Part shown: one piece after another, positions 1 through 5,550 of the stretch
How positions within the stretch are numbered: the first letter of the stretch is position 1
Layout: every line of letters begins with the position of its first letter
Assembly (NCBI GenBank): GCA_009773995.1
Contig: VSMY01000073.1
Coordinates: 1 to 13,747 of the forward strand
Direction of reading: 5' to 3'
Origin: Oscillibacter sp.
GTDB taxonomy: Bacteria; Bacillota; Clostridia; Oscillospirales; Oscillospiraceae
Length of the DNA: 13,747 nt
Notes under the pieces: generated by a model
Databases searched by the model: none
What the model was told of the DNA's origin: nothing
Seen by the model: the letters and a program-made list of their open reading frames with translations, nothing else
Position numbers and translations under genes: made by a program

Positions 1-213
1 GTTCTCGGCGGAATATTTGCGCTTGTAGCGGAAGTCCATCAGGGTGGACATATGGTCGTCCACCTGGAGGATGATGGAGCCGCCCCGGCCGCCGTCGCCG
101 CCGTCGGGGCCGCCCGCCGCCACGTACTTTTCCCGGTGGAAGGTGATGGCGCCGCTGCCGCCGTTTCCCGCCCGCACCGTGATGCGGGCTTTGTCAATAA
201 ATCCTGATGGCAT
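1..213 (-). CDS. obg: GTPase Obg/CgtA, N-terminal part (runs off the left edge)
   Basis: Only the first 71 codons are present; the frame stays open to base 1. Visible are the hallmarks of the Obg fold: an N-terminal FIDKARITVRAGNGGSG segment, then an FHREKYV stretch, then the glycine-rich GGPDGGDGGRGGS run. The last residues fall in the YKRKYSAEN segment typical of the family. Obg is a ribosome-associated GTPase needed for 50S assembly and stress control; the GTPase domain lies outside the window. The start is the ATG at 213, with AAGGAG about 8 nt upstream. In Firmicutes obg usually follows rpmA directly. Here about 1.16 kb, including a terminator and an inverted-repeat cassette, separates them, so obg probably has its own or a cassette-derived promoter; I see no clear one. 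Identity is very likely. Confidence 0.95.
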   Translation of the reverse strand, partial: MPSGFIDKARITVRAGNGGSGAITFHREKYVAAGGPDGGDGGRGGSIILQVDDHMSTLMDFRYKRKYSAEN

Positions 214-230
214 TTGGAATCTCCTTTTTC

Positions 231-475
231 CCAAAAGAGGGGCTTGTACTCGCCCTTGCGGGCGGGGCGGAATGGATACCGGCGATGGCTGGTCCATTGC
301 ACCCCCCATTCTCTCTTTTGCGAAAAGAGAGAATGCGCCGTGCACGGTGGAAGAGAGAAAACGGGGGCGCGGCTGGAGTACAGACCGCTTGATACGCATG
401 TCTCCAGCACGCGGCGTAGTGCGGGCGGGGATGGGCAAAAACTGAATGGCCGAAGCGCCGCTTTCCGCTGCCGCT
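231..475. repeat. Left arm of long inverted repeat (hairpin-rich)
   Basis: This arm pairs with 1074-1318. It contains a perfect 12-bp stem with a 3-nt loop at 308-334 (ATTCTCTCTTTT, loop GCG). The palindrome CCGTGCACGG lies a few bases further on. The outer part, from about 231, is less conserved, but both arms share CCCTTGCGGGCGGGG there. The inner end overlaps the stop codon of the XRE gene. The arm begins only 17 bp from the obg start codon. This 214-473 stretch holds no convincing gene; the short open frames crossing it are by-products of the repeat. Confidence 0.85.
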
Positions 476-695
476 AGTCTTCCCCAAACGGTAGCGGTTC
501 ACGCCCCGCCAGTTGGTCCAGGGTCACGCCGAAGTAATCGGCAAACGCGCAGAACATAGAGAGGCTCGGCTCCCGTTCTCCGGACTCATAGCGGCGGTAA
601 GTGCCGCCCGCAATGCCGCATCGCACGGCGACAACCTCTTGGCTTTCACGGCGGCGCTTTCTGCATATCTTTAAATTCTCAGAAAAACTGCTCAT
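474..695 (-). CDS. Small XRE-family helix-turn-helix regulator
   Basis: The 73-residue protein is essentially one XRE/HTH_3 domain: an N-terminal NLKICRKRRRESQEVVA helix pair, a degenerate recognition region (CGIAGGTYRRYESGEREPS) and a closing FADYFGVTLDQLAG segment. YESGEREPS is the classic XRE signature. There is no extra effector domain, which fits a simple dimeric repressor. The ATG at 695 has AGGAG 5 nt upstream. It is divergent from the DUF6809 gene, with only 87 bp between the start codons, and the promoter of that gene at 714-742 lies in between. It may therefore repress its neighbour, itself or both. Its stop codon is inside the inverted repeat arm. The actual regulatory target is inference. 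Confidence 0.85.
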   Translation of the reverse strand: MSSFSENLKICRKRRRESQEVVAVRCGIAGGTYRRYESGEREPSLSMFCAFADYFGVTLDQLAGREPLPFGED

Positions 696-713
696 ACTTT
701 CTCCTGATATCTC

Positions 714-742
714 TTGACAATTCGTCCTGGTATGAGTATACT
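714..742 (+). promoter_or_regulatory. Sigma-A promoter for the DUF6809 gene, with AGTATACT palindrome
   Basis: TTGACA (714-719) and TATACT (737-742) are separated by exactly 17 bp, which is close to the vegetative consensus. The -10 box is part of the perfect 8-bp palindrome AGTATACT (735-742), a candidate site for the divergently encoded XRE protein. Transcription would start near 750, about 30 nt before the GTG start of the DUF6809 gene. Confidence 0.8.
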
Positions 743-782
743 AAAATATATCCAAACGATGCGCATCAAAAGGGGTGATTCT

Positions 783-1037
783 GTGCAGTCTCTTATTGAC
801 GCCCTCTATTTCCACGCCCAAGAAAATCAGGTTTCCCGGTATCTCCAGACGGCGGAATACCGGCGGGCAATCTTCGGTATGGAAGAGGGCTGGGAGGCAT
901 TCCGGTCGACTTTAACAGCGGAGCAGGGGGAGCGGCTAAGCGCACTGTTGGCACAGAAGCTGGAAGTCATGCGCTTAGAAGATGAAGCGGTTTTCCGCTC
1001 CGGCCTCTCCATAGGGCTAACCCTAGGCCGCCTGTAA
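783..1037 (+). CDS. DUF6809 family protein
   Basis: The protein has 84 residues from the GTG at 783, which follows AAAGGGGTG by a few bases. The open frame extends upstream to an ATG at 714, but that ATG lies on the -35 box, so the GTG is preferred. It is small, acidic and mostly helical. The opening SLIDALYFHAQEN, the central YRRAIFGMEEGWEAF and the closing FRSGLSIGLTLGRL resemble DUF6809, a family of unknown function common in Clostridia and often found in mobile or phage-like DNA. There is no transmembrane segment or catalytic motif. It forms a divergent pair with the XRE gene inside the inverted-repeat cassette. Whether it is a toxin, an element accessory protein or neither cannot be told from sequence. 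Confidence 0.75.
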   Translation: MQSLIDALYFHAQENQVSRYLQTAEYRRAIFGMEEGWEAFRSTLTAEQGERLSALLAQKLEVMRLEDEAVFRSGLSIGLTLGRL

Positions 1038-1073
1038 GCCATCGGGGGCAGAGCCCGCCCCCACCGCCAGGTG

Positions 1074-1318
1074 AGCGGCAGCGGAAAGAGGAGAAAGTCG
1101 ATTCGACGACCACCAAAACCCCCGCTAGCACTACGCCGCGGGCTGGAGACATTCGTGAAACCGGAAGCACTCCAACCGCGCCCCCGTTTTCTCTCTTCCA
1201 CCGTGCACGGCGCATTCTCTCTTTTCGCAAAAGAGAGAATGGGGGGTGCATTGGACCAGCTAGCATCTAGCTGCAATCCTCCCCGCCCGCAAGGGCCGGA
1301 ACAATCCCCCCTTGAAAA
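1074..1318. repeat. Right arm of long inverted repeat (hairpin-rich)
   Basis: This is the reverse complement of 231-475. It carries the same perfect 12-bp stem, 3-nt loop hairpin at 1214-1240 and the same CCGTGCACGG palindrome. Two mismatches in 92 bp of core against the left arm suggest a recent common origin or conversion between the arms. The outer end lies just beyond the rpmA terminator. The gap 1038-1369 contains only this arm and that terminator; no gene is supported there. Confidence 0.85.
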
Positions 1319-1326
1319 GGGAAGAG

Positions 1327-1360
1327 CGAAAAAGGGCCCGGACGGAAAGTCCAGGCCCTT
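1327..1360 (-). terminator. Intrinsic terminator after rpmA
   Basis: Read on the minus strand, AAGGGCCTGGAC and GTCCGGGCCCTT form a 12-bp stem (1332-1360, one G-U pair) with a 5-nt loop. A run of five T follows (two of them in the stem), then CG. It lies 9 bp beyond the rpmA stop codon. It should end the rplU-prp-rpmA transcript before the cassette and obg. Confidence 0.9.
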
Positions 1361-1369
1361 CTAAAACGC

Positions 1370-1651
1370 TCACTCAGCCTCGTAGACAGAGACCTGCTTG
1401 CGATCCTTGCCCAGCCGCTCGAAGCGGACCGTGCCGCTGGCGGTGGCAAAGAGGGTGTCGTCGCTGCCGCGGCCCACGTTCACGCCGGGGTGAATATGGG
1501 TGCCGCGCTGGCGCACCAGAATGTTGCCCGCCAGGACGAACTGGCCGTCCGCCCGCTTGGGGCCCAGGCGCTTGGCCTTGGAGTCGCGTCCGTTCTTGGT
1601 GGAGCCGCCGCCCTTCTTGTGGGCGAAGAACTGTAAACCAATGCGAATCAT
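1370..1651 (-). CDS. rpmA: 50S ribosomal protein L27 with cleavable N-terminal extension
   Basis: The protein has 93 residues. After a short leader ending in LQFF comes AHKKGGGSTKNGRDS, then KRLGPKRADGQFV and RQRGTHIHPGVNVGRG, all standard L27 segments; the L27 N-terminus reaches the peptidyl transferase centre. The LQFF/A junction is the known Prp cleavage site of Firmicutes L27, and the prp gene lies just upstream. The ATG at 1651 is chosen because AAAGGA lies about 11 nt before it and because it gives the usual extension length. An in-frame ATG 12 nt earlier sits directly on that ribosome binding site. It is the last gene before the terminator of the rplU-prp-rpmA unit. Confidence 0.97.
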   Translation of the reverse strand: MIRIGLQFFAHKKGGGSTKNGRDSKAKRLGPKRADGQFVLAGNILVRQRGTHIHPGVNVGRGSDDTLFATASGTVRFERLGKDRKQVSVYEAE

Positions 1652-1694
1652 GTCAGGGACCATCCTTTCCTAAGAGTTTCCAGAGGCAGGGATT

Positions 1695-2027
1695 TTAATC
1701 CGCCTCTAAGACTTCGATATTTTCCGGGTACTCGTCGTGGAGCATGGTGAAGTAGAGCATCAGCCCCGTCAGAAGGGTCTGGCAGGTGCTCTCCGCCGTG
1801 GGGCCCAAGCCTCCGGGCAGGCGCAGGGAAACCAGCGCCTGTTTCTCGTCGAGCCGCACCGCGGCGGCGAGGCCCAGCACGTCGTTGACGGTGGCCTCCA
1901 CCAGGGTGACGGCGGCGGTGATGGACGCGCAGAGGAGGTCTTCCCCCGCCTCGGCCCAGCCGCTGTGGCCCCTGGCCTCAAAGCCGGTAATCCGGCCCGC
2001 TTCCGTGTGGAAGGTGACGCTGGTCAT
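1695..2027 (-). CDS. prp: Ribosomal-processing cysteine protease Prp (YsxB family)
   Basis: The 110-residue protein matches the Prp/YsxB family in length and motifs. The catalytic pair is visible: His21 in ARGHSG and Cys33 in EDLLCASIT. In the family the enzyme removes the N-terminal extension of ribosomal protein L27, which is essential in Staphylococcus aureus. Its predicted substrate, with the LQFF/A site, is the next gene downstream, and rplU ends only 2 bp upstream of its ATG. Translation is therefore probably coupled to rplU. The acidic C-terminus (PENIEVLEAD) is unremarkable. Confidence 0.95.
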   Translation of the reverse strand: MTSVTFHTEAGRITGFEARGHSGWAEAGEDLLCASITAAVTLVEATVNDVLGLAAAVRLDEKQALVSLRLPGGLGPTAESTCQTLLTGLMLYFTMLHDEYPENIEVLEAD

Positions 2028-2029
2028 GC

Positions 2030-2341
2030 TCAGACGGAGATCTTGCCGATCTCGACCTTGGTGTAGGGCTGGCGATGGCCCTGGCGCTTGCGGTAGCCCT
2101 TTTTGGGATTGTACTTGAAGATGCGGATTTTCTTTCCCTTGCCGTTTTTGACGACGGTGGCCTCCACGGAGGCTCCCGCCACGGTGGGCGCGCCGAAGGT
2201 GGCCTTGTCCCCGTCGATGACGGCCAGGACCTGGTCGAACTTCACGGCGTCTCCGGCCTCCTGGGGCAGCTTCTCGATGTAGACCACATCGCCCTCGGCC
2301 ACCTTGTACTGTTTGCCGCCGGTCACAATAATCGCGTTCAT
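2030..2341 (-). CDS. rplU: 50S ribosomal protein L21
   Basis: The protein has 103 residues, the usual L21 length. It begins MNAIIVTGGKQYKVAEGD, the conserved L21 start. It ends with YNPKKGYRKRQGHRQPYT followed by KVEIGKISV, the basic rRNA-binding tail. The ATG at 2341 has AAGGAG about 11 nt upstream. An upstream in-frame ATG at 2410 would add 23 alanine/proline-rich residues foreign to L21 and is rejected. It is the first gene of the rplU-prp-rpmA operon, transcribed from 2441-2469. A leader of roughly 95 nt precedes it; autoregulatory L21 leaders exist in Firmicutes, but I could not match a specific motif. Confidence 0.97.
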   Translation of the reverse strand: MNAIIVTGGKQYKVAEGDVVYIEKLPQEAGDAVKFDQVLAVIDGDKATFGAPTVAGASVEATVVKNGKGKKIRIFKYNPKKGYRKRQGHRQPYTKVEIGKISV

Positions 2342-2440
2342 GCTTGTTTCAACTCCTTCATTTACGGGCTCGCTGTCGGGGGCGGCGGCGGAGGCGAACT
2401 CCGGGCGCACTTTTCAAAGCCCATTCAAAGCGGCTTCCCT

Positions 2441-2469
2441 AGTATATCAGCAGAATTCGGGCTTGTCAA
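2441..2469 (-). promoter_or_regulatory. Consensus sigma-A promoter of the rplU-prp-rpmA operon
   Basis: On the minus strand TTGACA (2469-2464) and TATACT (2446-2441) are separated by 17 bp. Transcription would begin near 2434, leaving a GC-rich leader of roughly 95 nt before rplU. The leader carries a direct repeat of TTCAAAG (in 2413-2431). Confidence 0.85.
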
Positions 2470-2499
2470 TGGGGTTTTCCAAAATCCCCCCATTTTCTT

Positions 2500-3378
2500 T
2501 CAGCAGCTCGCCAGCAAAGCCTCCAGGTCCTCCTTGGAGAACTTCTGGACGTTGTCGCAGAAGCGGCAGGTGAGCTCCGCGCCCCCCTGCTCGGCTATCA
2601 TGCTCCGCAGCTCCTCCCGGCCCAGGCTGAGGAGGGCCCGTTCCATCCGCTCCCGGCTGCAATCGCAGCGGTATTCAATGGGGCGCTTCTCCAAAACGTT
2701 CAGCGGAAGGCCCGGCAGGGCGGAGCGCAGCAGGGCCTCCGGGTCCGGGTCGGCCTTCAAAAGCTCCGTCACCGGCCCGGCGGCGCGGAGGGAGGCTTCC
2801 AGGGCCTCCGCCGTCTCCTCCGTCGCGCCGGGGAGGAGCTGGACCAGATAGCCCCCCGCCGCCAGGACACTCTGGTCCCGGTCCACCAGCACCCCCAGGC
2901 CGCAGGCCGTGGGAATCTGCTCGGACTCCACGAAGTACAGGGCGATGTCCTCGGCGATCTCCCCCCAGAGGAGGCCCACGCTGCCCACATACGGTTCCTT
3001 CATCCGAAGGTCCCGGATCACCGTCAGCGCGCCCTGGTTTCCCACGGCGGTTCCCACGTCCAGCTTCCCGTCCTCCCGGAGGGGGAGGTCGACGGCGGGA
3101 TTTTCCACCGTGCCCCGGACGTTGCCCTCGTGGTCGGCAACCGCCAGCAGCGTCCCCAGGGGGCCGCCGCCCTTAATCTGCAGGGTGAGGCTGGCGGCTT
3201 CCTCTTTCAGGGCGTTGCCCATCATGGAGGCCCCCGCCAGGAGGCGGCCCAGGGCCGCCGTGGCCACCGGCAGGGTTTTGTGAATCTGCCGGGCCCGCTC
3301 CGTCAGGTCCCGGGTGGACACGGCGGAGACTTTCATCAGGCCGTCTTGGGAGATGGCCCGAATTAACTGATCACTCAT
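2500..3378 (-). CDS. hslO: Redox-regulated chaperone Hsp33
   Basis: The 292-residue protein has family length. The N-terminal region opens DQLIRAIS, followed by the conserved GGGPLGTLLAVADHEGNVRG region. The C-terminal zinc-binding redox switch is intact: Cys238-X-Cys240 in YRCDCS and Cys271-X2-Cys274 in TCRFCDN. In the family these cysteines bind zinc when reduced; oxidation unfolds the switch and activates holdase activity in the cytosol. The ATG at 3378 has GAGGAG 7 nt upstream. It is separated by only 16 bp from the upstream methyltransferase gene, so it probably belongs to the yerC-methyltransferase-hslO transcript from 4457-4485. The rplU promoter starts afresh just downstream. Confidence 0.97.
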   Translation of the reverse strand: MSDQLIRAISQDGLMKVSAVSTRDLTERARQIHKTLPVATAALGRLLAGASMMGNALKEEAASLTLQIKGGGPLGTLLAVADHEGNVRGTVENPAVDLPLREDGKLDVGTAVGNQGALTVIRDLRMKEPYVGSVGLLWGEIAEDIALYFVESEQIPTACGLGVLVDRDQSVLAAGGYLVQLLPGATEETAEALEASLRAAGPVTELLKADPDPEALLRSALPGLPLNVLEKRPIEYRCDCSRERMERALLSLGREELRSMIAEQGGAELTCRFCDNVQKFSKEDLEALLASC

Positions 3379-3394
3379 TGAAAAACTCCTCGCT

Positions 3395-4132
3395 TTAACT
3401 GCATGCGAATTGCCAGCGGTCCTCGTCCGGCTTTGGGGGCTGGTCCGTCAGGTCCCCCGTCAGCTTGACGGAGGAAAAGCCCGCCTCGGCGAGATACCGC
3501 CGGAGCTCCTCCTCGCTCCAGGCCCGCTCCCGGTGCTCCTCGAAGGAGCGGTCCCAGGCCCCGTCGGGCCGGAGGCGGAACAGGTCCACCTGGTAGGTGC
3601 AGATCCGCTTTTTCTCCGAAAAGAAGGTCCGCCAGACGCAGCAGGAATCCTCCGTCTCGTCCATGTAGAGCTGCCCGTCCATCCGCCGGAGCTTATAGGG
3701 GGTGTTCACGTCGAACAAAAAGAGGCCCCCCGGCTTCAGCCAGCGGCGGACATGGCGGAGGGTCTCTTTCAAATCCCGCTCCGCCGTCAGGTAGTTCAGG
3801 GAGTCCAGGGTGGACACCGCCGCGTCCACCGGCCGGGCCAGGCGGAGCCTGGGCATGGCCTGGCGGAGGAACAGGGGCGGGCGCTCCAAGTCCTGGGCCT
3901 TGGCCGCCGCCTGGGTCAGCATCTCCTCGGAGCCGTCTGTGGCGACGACCGCGTATCCCCGCTTCGCCAAAAGGCACGCGATGGTCCCCGTGCCGCACCC
4001 AAGGTCCAGCACCGTCTCCACAGGGATGGGGCTCTTGCGGAGCCGCCGCGCGAGAAAGGCCGCCCGGCGGCGGTAGGCCCCGTCGGCCATGAGCCCGTCG
4101 TAGCTGGCGGCCAGGGCGCCGTAGGCGCTCAT
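3395..4132 (-). CDS. Class I SAM-dependent methyltransferase
   Basis: The 245-residue protein is a Rossmann-fold methyltransferase. It starts YGALAASYDGLM, as in YqeM/UbiE-like enzymes. Motif I is VLDLGCGTGT (41-50), followed by an acidic VVATDGSEEML motif II. AAVSTLDSLNYLT fits the motif IV region, and the WLKPGGLFLFDVNTPYKL segment is typical of motif VI. The substrate cannot be deduced; related proteins are often annotated only as small-molecule methyltransferases. Its ATG overlaps the stop codon of the upstream yerC-like gene by 4 nt (ATGA), so the two are translationally coupled. Confidence 0.9.
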   Translation of the reverse strand: MSAYGALAASYDGLMADGAYRRRAAFLARRLRKSPIPVETVLDLGCGTGTIACLLAKRGYAVVATDGSEEMLTQAAAKAQDLERPPLFLRQAMPRLRLARPVDAAVSTLDSLNYLTAERDLKETLRHVRRWLKPGGLFLFDVNTPYKLRRMDGQLYMDETEDSCCVWRTFFSEKKRICTYQVDLFRLRPDGAWDRSFEEHRERAWSEEELRRYLAEAGFSSVKLTGDLTDQPPKPDEDRWQFACS

Positions 4133-4422
4133 GACGGCTTGTCCTTCATCCGGGCGAAGAGCTGGGCATAGGCCCCCGTGCCGTAGTTCAGCGAGCGGTT
4201 CACCCGGCTGATGGTGGCGCTGGACGCGCCGGTGCGCTCTAAAATCTCGTTGTAGATCATGCCGTCGTCCAGCAGGGAGGCCACCTCAAACCGCTGCTCC
4301 ATGCTCCGAAGCTCCGCCACGGTGCACAGGTCCTGAAAAAACTGGTAGCACTCTTCCTCGTCCTGGAGCTGTAAGATGGCCTTGTAGAGCTGGCCGCTTT
4401 TTTCTTTCTTGCCGATCTTCAC
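4129..4422 (-). CDS. YerC/YecD-family TrpR-like DNA-binding protein
   Basis: The 97-residue protein carries the TrpR-like fold. It contains LYKAILQLQDEEECYQFF, DLCTVAELRSMEQRFEVA, and a helix-turn-helix region EILERTGASSATISRVNRS followed by LNYG, which closely follow Bacillus YerC. In B. subtilis the role is poorly defined and the effector unknown. The GTG at 4422 is preferred: a perfect AGGAGG lies 7 nt upstream and the length matches relatives. An ATG at 4443 and a GTG at 4452 are also in frame, but the best promoter (4457-4485) would start transcription around 4450, leaving no ribosome binding site for them. It heads the methyltransferase-hslO cluster. Confidence 0.9.
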   Translation of the reverse strand: MKIGKKEKSGQLYKAILQLQDEEECYQFFQDLCTVAELRSMEQRFEVASLLDDGMIYNEILERTGASSATISRVNRSLNYGTGAYAQLFARMKDKPS

Positions 4423-4456
4423 GCTGTGACCTCCTGTCTTCATTTTCAACACTCCT

Positions 4457-4485
4457 ATTTTAACCTTTCAGAGCGTGAAAGTAAA
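4457..4485 (-). promoter_or_regulatory. Probable promoter of the yerC-methyltransferase-hslO cluster
   Basis: On the minus strand TTTACT (4485-4480) and TAAAAT (4462-4457) are separated by 17 bp. The match to consensus is moderate. It is the only credible pair before the gene and supports the GTG start at 4422. Confidence 0.55.
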
Positions 4486-4585
4486 GGGGGCATTTGAGGA
4501 AAATTTCGGGAAAAAGGCCCGCCTCCGTCACCGCCGCTCCCCCCGGCGCATAGGCTGGAGAAACACGGGGAAAGGAGCGGTGGCT

Positions 4586-5272
4586 GTGGGAGAGCGTCTG
4601 GAAAGCCTGGAGACGGAGCCCTTCGCGGCGGAGCGGGAGTGGACGGTGGAGGGCGTGCCGGCGCTGACGGCGGCGGCCCAGGTCCCCGAGCCCACGGGGA
4701 AGGACCGGACGGCCCGGCGCGTCCGGCGCTTTTACCAATTACAGTGCCGCGCCTTTCTCCGCTACTGCGAAAAGTGCCTCCTGCCCCAGGCGGCGGCGGA
4801 GTACCGCCTGGCCCTGGAGGCCAGCCGCCCCCTGCCCGCCTTCCGGGCGGAGCTTTCCTACCGGGTGACCTACAACGCGGGCGGGCTCTGGAGCCTCTAC
4901 ACCGAGGTCCGGGAGACCCTGGGCCCCGGCCCGGCCCTGGCGACCCGGCGGGGGGCCACCTGGGACCTGGCGGCGGGCTACCCGGCGCCGCTGAAGGACT
5001 TCTTTCCCGCCGGGACGGCCTGGAAAAAAAAGCTCCTCGCCCACGCGGCGGCGGAGGCGGAGCGCCGGGAGCGGGCCGGGGCGGGCCGCTGGCGGGAGGA
5101 CTGGCGGCGCCAGCTCCGGCGGCGGTTCAACCCCCAGAACTTTTACCTGACGGAGGAGGGCCTGGCCTACTTCTGGCCCATGTACGCCATCGCCCCGGCG
5201 TCGGAGGGGGTGCCGGTGTTCCTCCTGCCCTATGGGGAGGGAGTGCCGCCGGAGCGGAACCCGGAAGCCTGA
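4586..5272 (+). CDS. DUF3298 (RsiV-type) domain protein, apparently soluble
   Basis: The protein has 228 residues from the GTG at 4586, which has AAAGGAG 8 nt upstream; the open frame continues upstream to 4475 without another good site. The C-terminal part (181-216) contains FNPQNFYLTEEGLAYFWPMY and IAPASEGVPVFLLPY, the hallmark end of DUF3298, found in the extracellular lysozyme-binding part of the anti-sigma factor RsiV and in many lipoproteins. No signal peptide, lipobox or membrane anchor is visible, which is odd because most family members are exported. The middle is arginine- and alanine-rich with a helical AEAERRERAGAGRWRED stretch. No sigma factor gene is nearby. No clear promoter was seen in 4486-4585. 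Its last 43 bp overlap the convergent small gene 5230-5448. Confidence 0.75.
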   Translation: MGERLESLETEPFAAEREWTVEGVPALTAAAQVPEPTGKDRTARRVRRFYQLQCRAFLRYCEKCLLPQAAAEYRLALEASRPLPAFRAELSYRVTYNAGGLWSLYTEVRETLGPGPALATRRGATWDLAAGYPAPLKDFFPAGTAWKKKLLAHAAAEAERRERAGAGRWREDWRRQLRRRFNPQNFYLTEEGLAYFWPMYAIAPASEGVPVFLLPYGEGVPPERNPEA

Positions 5273-5448
5273 GCGGAGGACCCCAGCTCGCTGGGGTCTA
5301 TGCTGATATCCCAGACGTCCAGGAGAATACAAACACGGCGCACCGCGTCCTTTTCATCCTGGGCAACTCGGATGGCTCGGGCAATGGCAAGTCCCAAGGG
5401 GCATGCTTCCCGGTCCTTCAATTGGCACGCAGTTGATTTGTGCTTCAT
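5230..5448 (-). CDS. Small hypothetical protein divergent from an XRE regulator
   Basis: The 72-residue protein is not recognised. The start is well supported: the ATG at 5448 has GGAGG about 9 nt upstream and is preceded by an extended -10 promoter at 5493-5521. The core (KHKSTACQLKDREACPLG, LAIARAIRVAQDEKDAVRRV, CILLDVWDISIDPSEL) looks like a compact alpha-helical domain. The last residues (SSAQASGFRSGGTPSP) are read from the antisense of the DUF3298 gene end, so the natural C-terminus may have been altered by insertion or truncation. The divergent XRE gene and the palindromes between them suggest regulation by that repressor. The function is unknown. Confidence 0.6.
   Translation of the reverse strand: MKHKSTACQLKDREACPLGLAIARAIRVAQDEKDAVRRVCILLDVWDISIDPSELGSSAQASGFRSGGTPSP
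5279..5298 (+). terminator. Hairpin after the DUF3298 gene, possible terminator
   Basis: GACCCCAG and CTGGGGTC form an 8-bp stem with a CTCG loop, 6 bp beyond the DUF3298 stop codon. There is no T run on either side, so it may act only as a 3' end stabiliser. It also lies within the opposite-strand small gene. Confidence 0.35.
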
Positions 5449-5476
5449 TCTGATTTGCCTCCAAAACCGTAATTTT

Positions 5477-5490
5477 CTACATATATGTAG
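5477..5490. promoter_or_regulatory. 14-bp perfect palindrome, candidate XRE operator
   Basis: CTACATATATGTAG is a perfect palindrome lying at the expected transcription start (about 5487) of the small gene 5230-5448. The position suits an operator for the divergent XRE protein. Binding is inferred. Confidence 0.55.
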
Positions 5491-5492
5491 GC

Positions 5493-5521
5493 ATTATAGC
5501 AAGAAAACTCCATATCATCAA
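5493..5521 (-). promoter_or_regulatory. Extended -10 promoter of the small gene 5230-5448
   Basis: On the minus strand TTGATG (5521-5516) and a perfect TATAAT (5498-5493) are 17 bp apart, with a TGC extension before the -10 box. This strong match is the main support for the small gene being real. Confidence 0.75.
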
Positions 5522-5548
5522 GGTATATCCTATATATATGGAGTATTT
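5504..5548 (+). promoter_or_regulatory. Inverted repeat masking the XRE ribosome binding site
   Basis: AAAACTCCATAT (5504-5515) is complementary to ATATGGAGTATT (5537-5548) at 11 of 12 positions. The right arm includes the TGGAG ribosome binding site of the XRE gene, 8 nt before its ATG. In RNA this would fold into a stem with a 21-nt loop that hides that site. In DNA the left arm overlaps the spacer of the opposite promoter. It could act at either level. Confidence 0.5.
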
Positions 5549-5550
5549 TT

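Larger units (their letters stand above)
231..1318. mobile_element. Inverted-repeat-bounded cassette carrying XRE + DUF6809 genes, inserted between rpmA and obg
   Basis: Two long inverted arms (231-475 and 1074-1318, each about 245 bp) enclose a divergent pair of small genes. The core of the arms (288-379 against 1169-1260) matches at 90 of 92 positions. Two further blocks match: 399-430 against 1120-1151 (29/32) and 461-475 against 1074-1088 (15/15). The flanks are the normally adjacent rpmA and obg. The layout is symmetric: both genes are transcribed outward from a central promoter region and each runs into one arm in the same sense. No transposase or integrase is present, so a non-autonomous element, or recombination between two copies of a dispersed intergenic repeat, is the likeliest origin. 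The exact ends and any target duplication cannot be fixed from one sequence. Confidence 0.6.

Noticed and set aside
44..477. Several short frames across the left repeat arm
   Set aside because: They are mirrored by similar frames in the right arm, so they reflect the inverted repeat and not coding constraint; no ribosome binding site supports them.
2469..2493. GGGG/CCCC hairpin downstream of hslO as a terminator
   Set aside because: On the minus strand it is followed by the rplU -35 box and not by a T run, and the stem has a bulge.
4639..5436. Plus-strand frame of 265 codons overlapping the DUF3298 gene
   Set aside because: It is proline- and glycine-rich with no motif; the DUF3298 frame has recognisable signatures.
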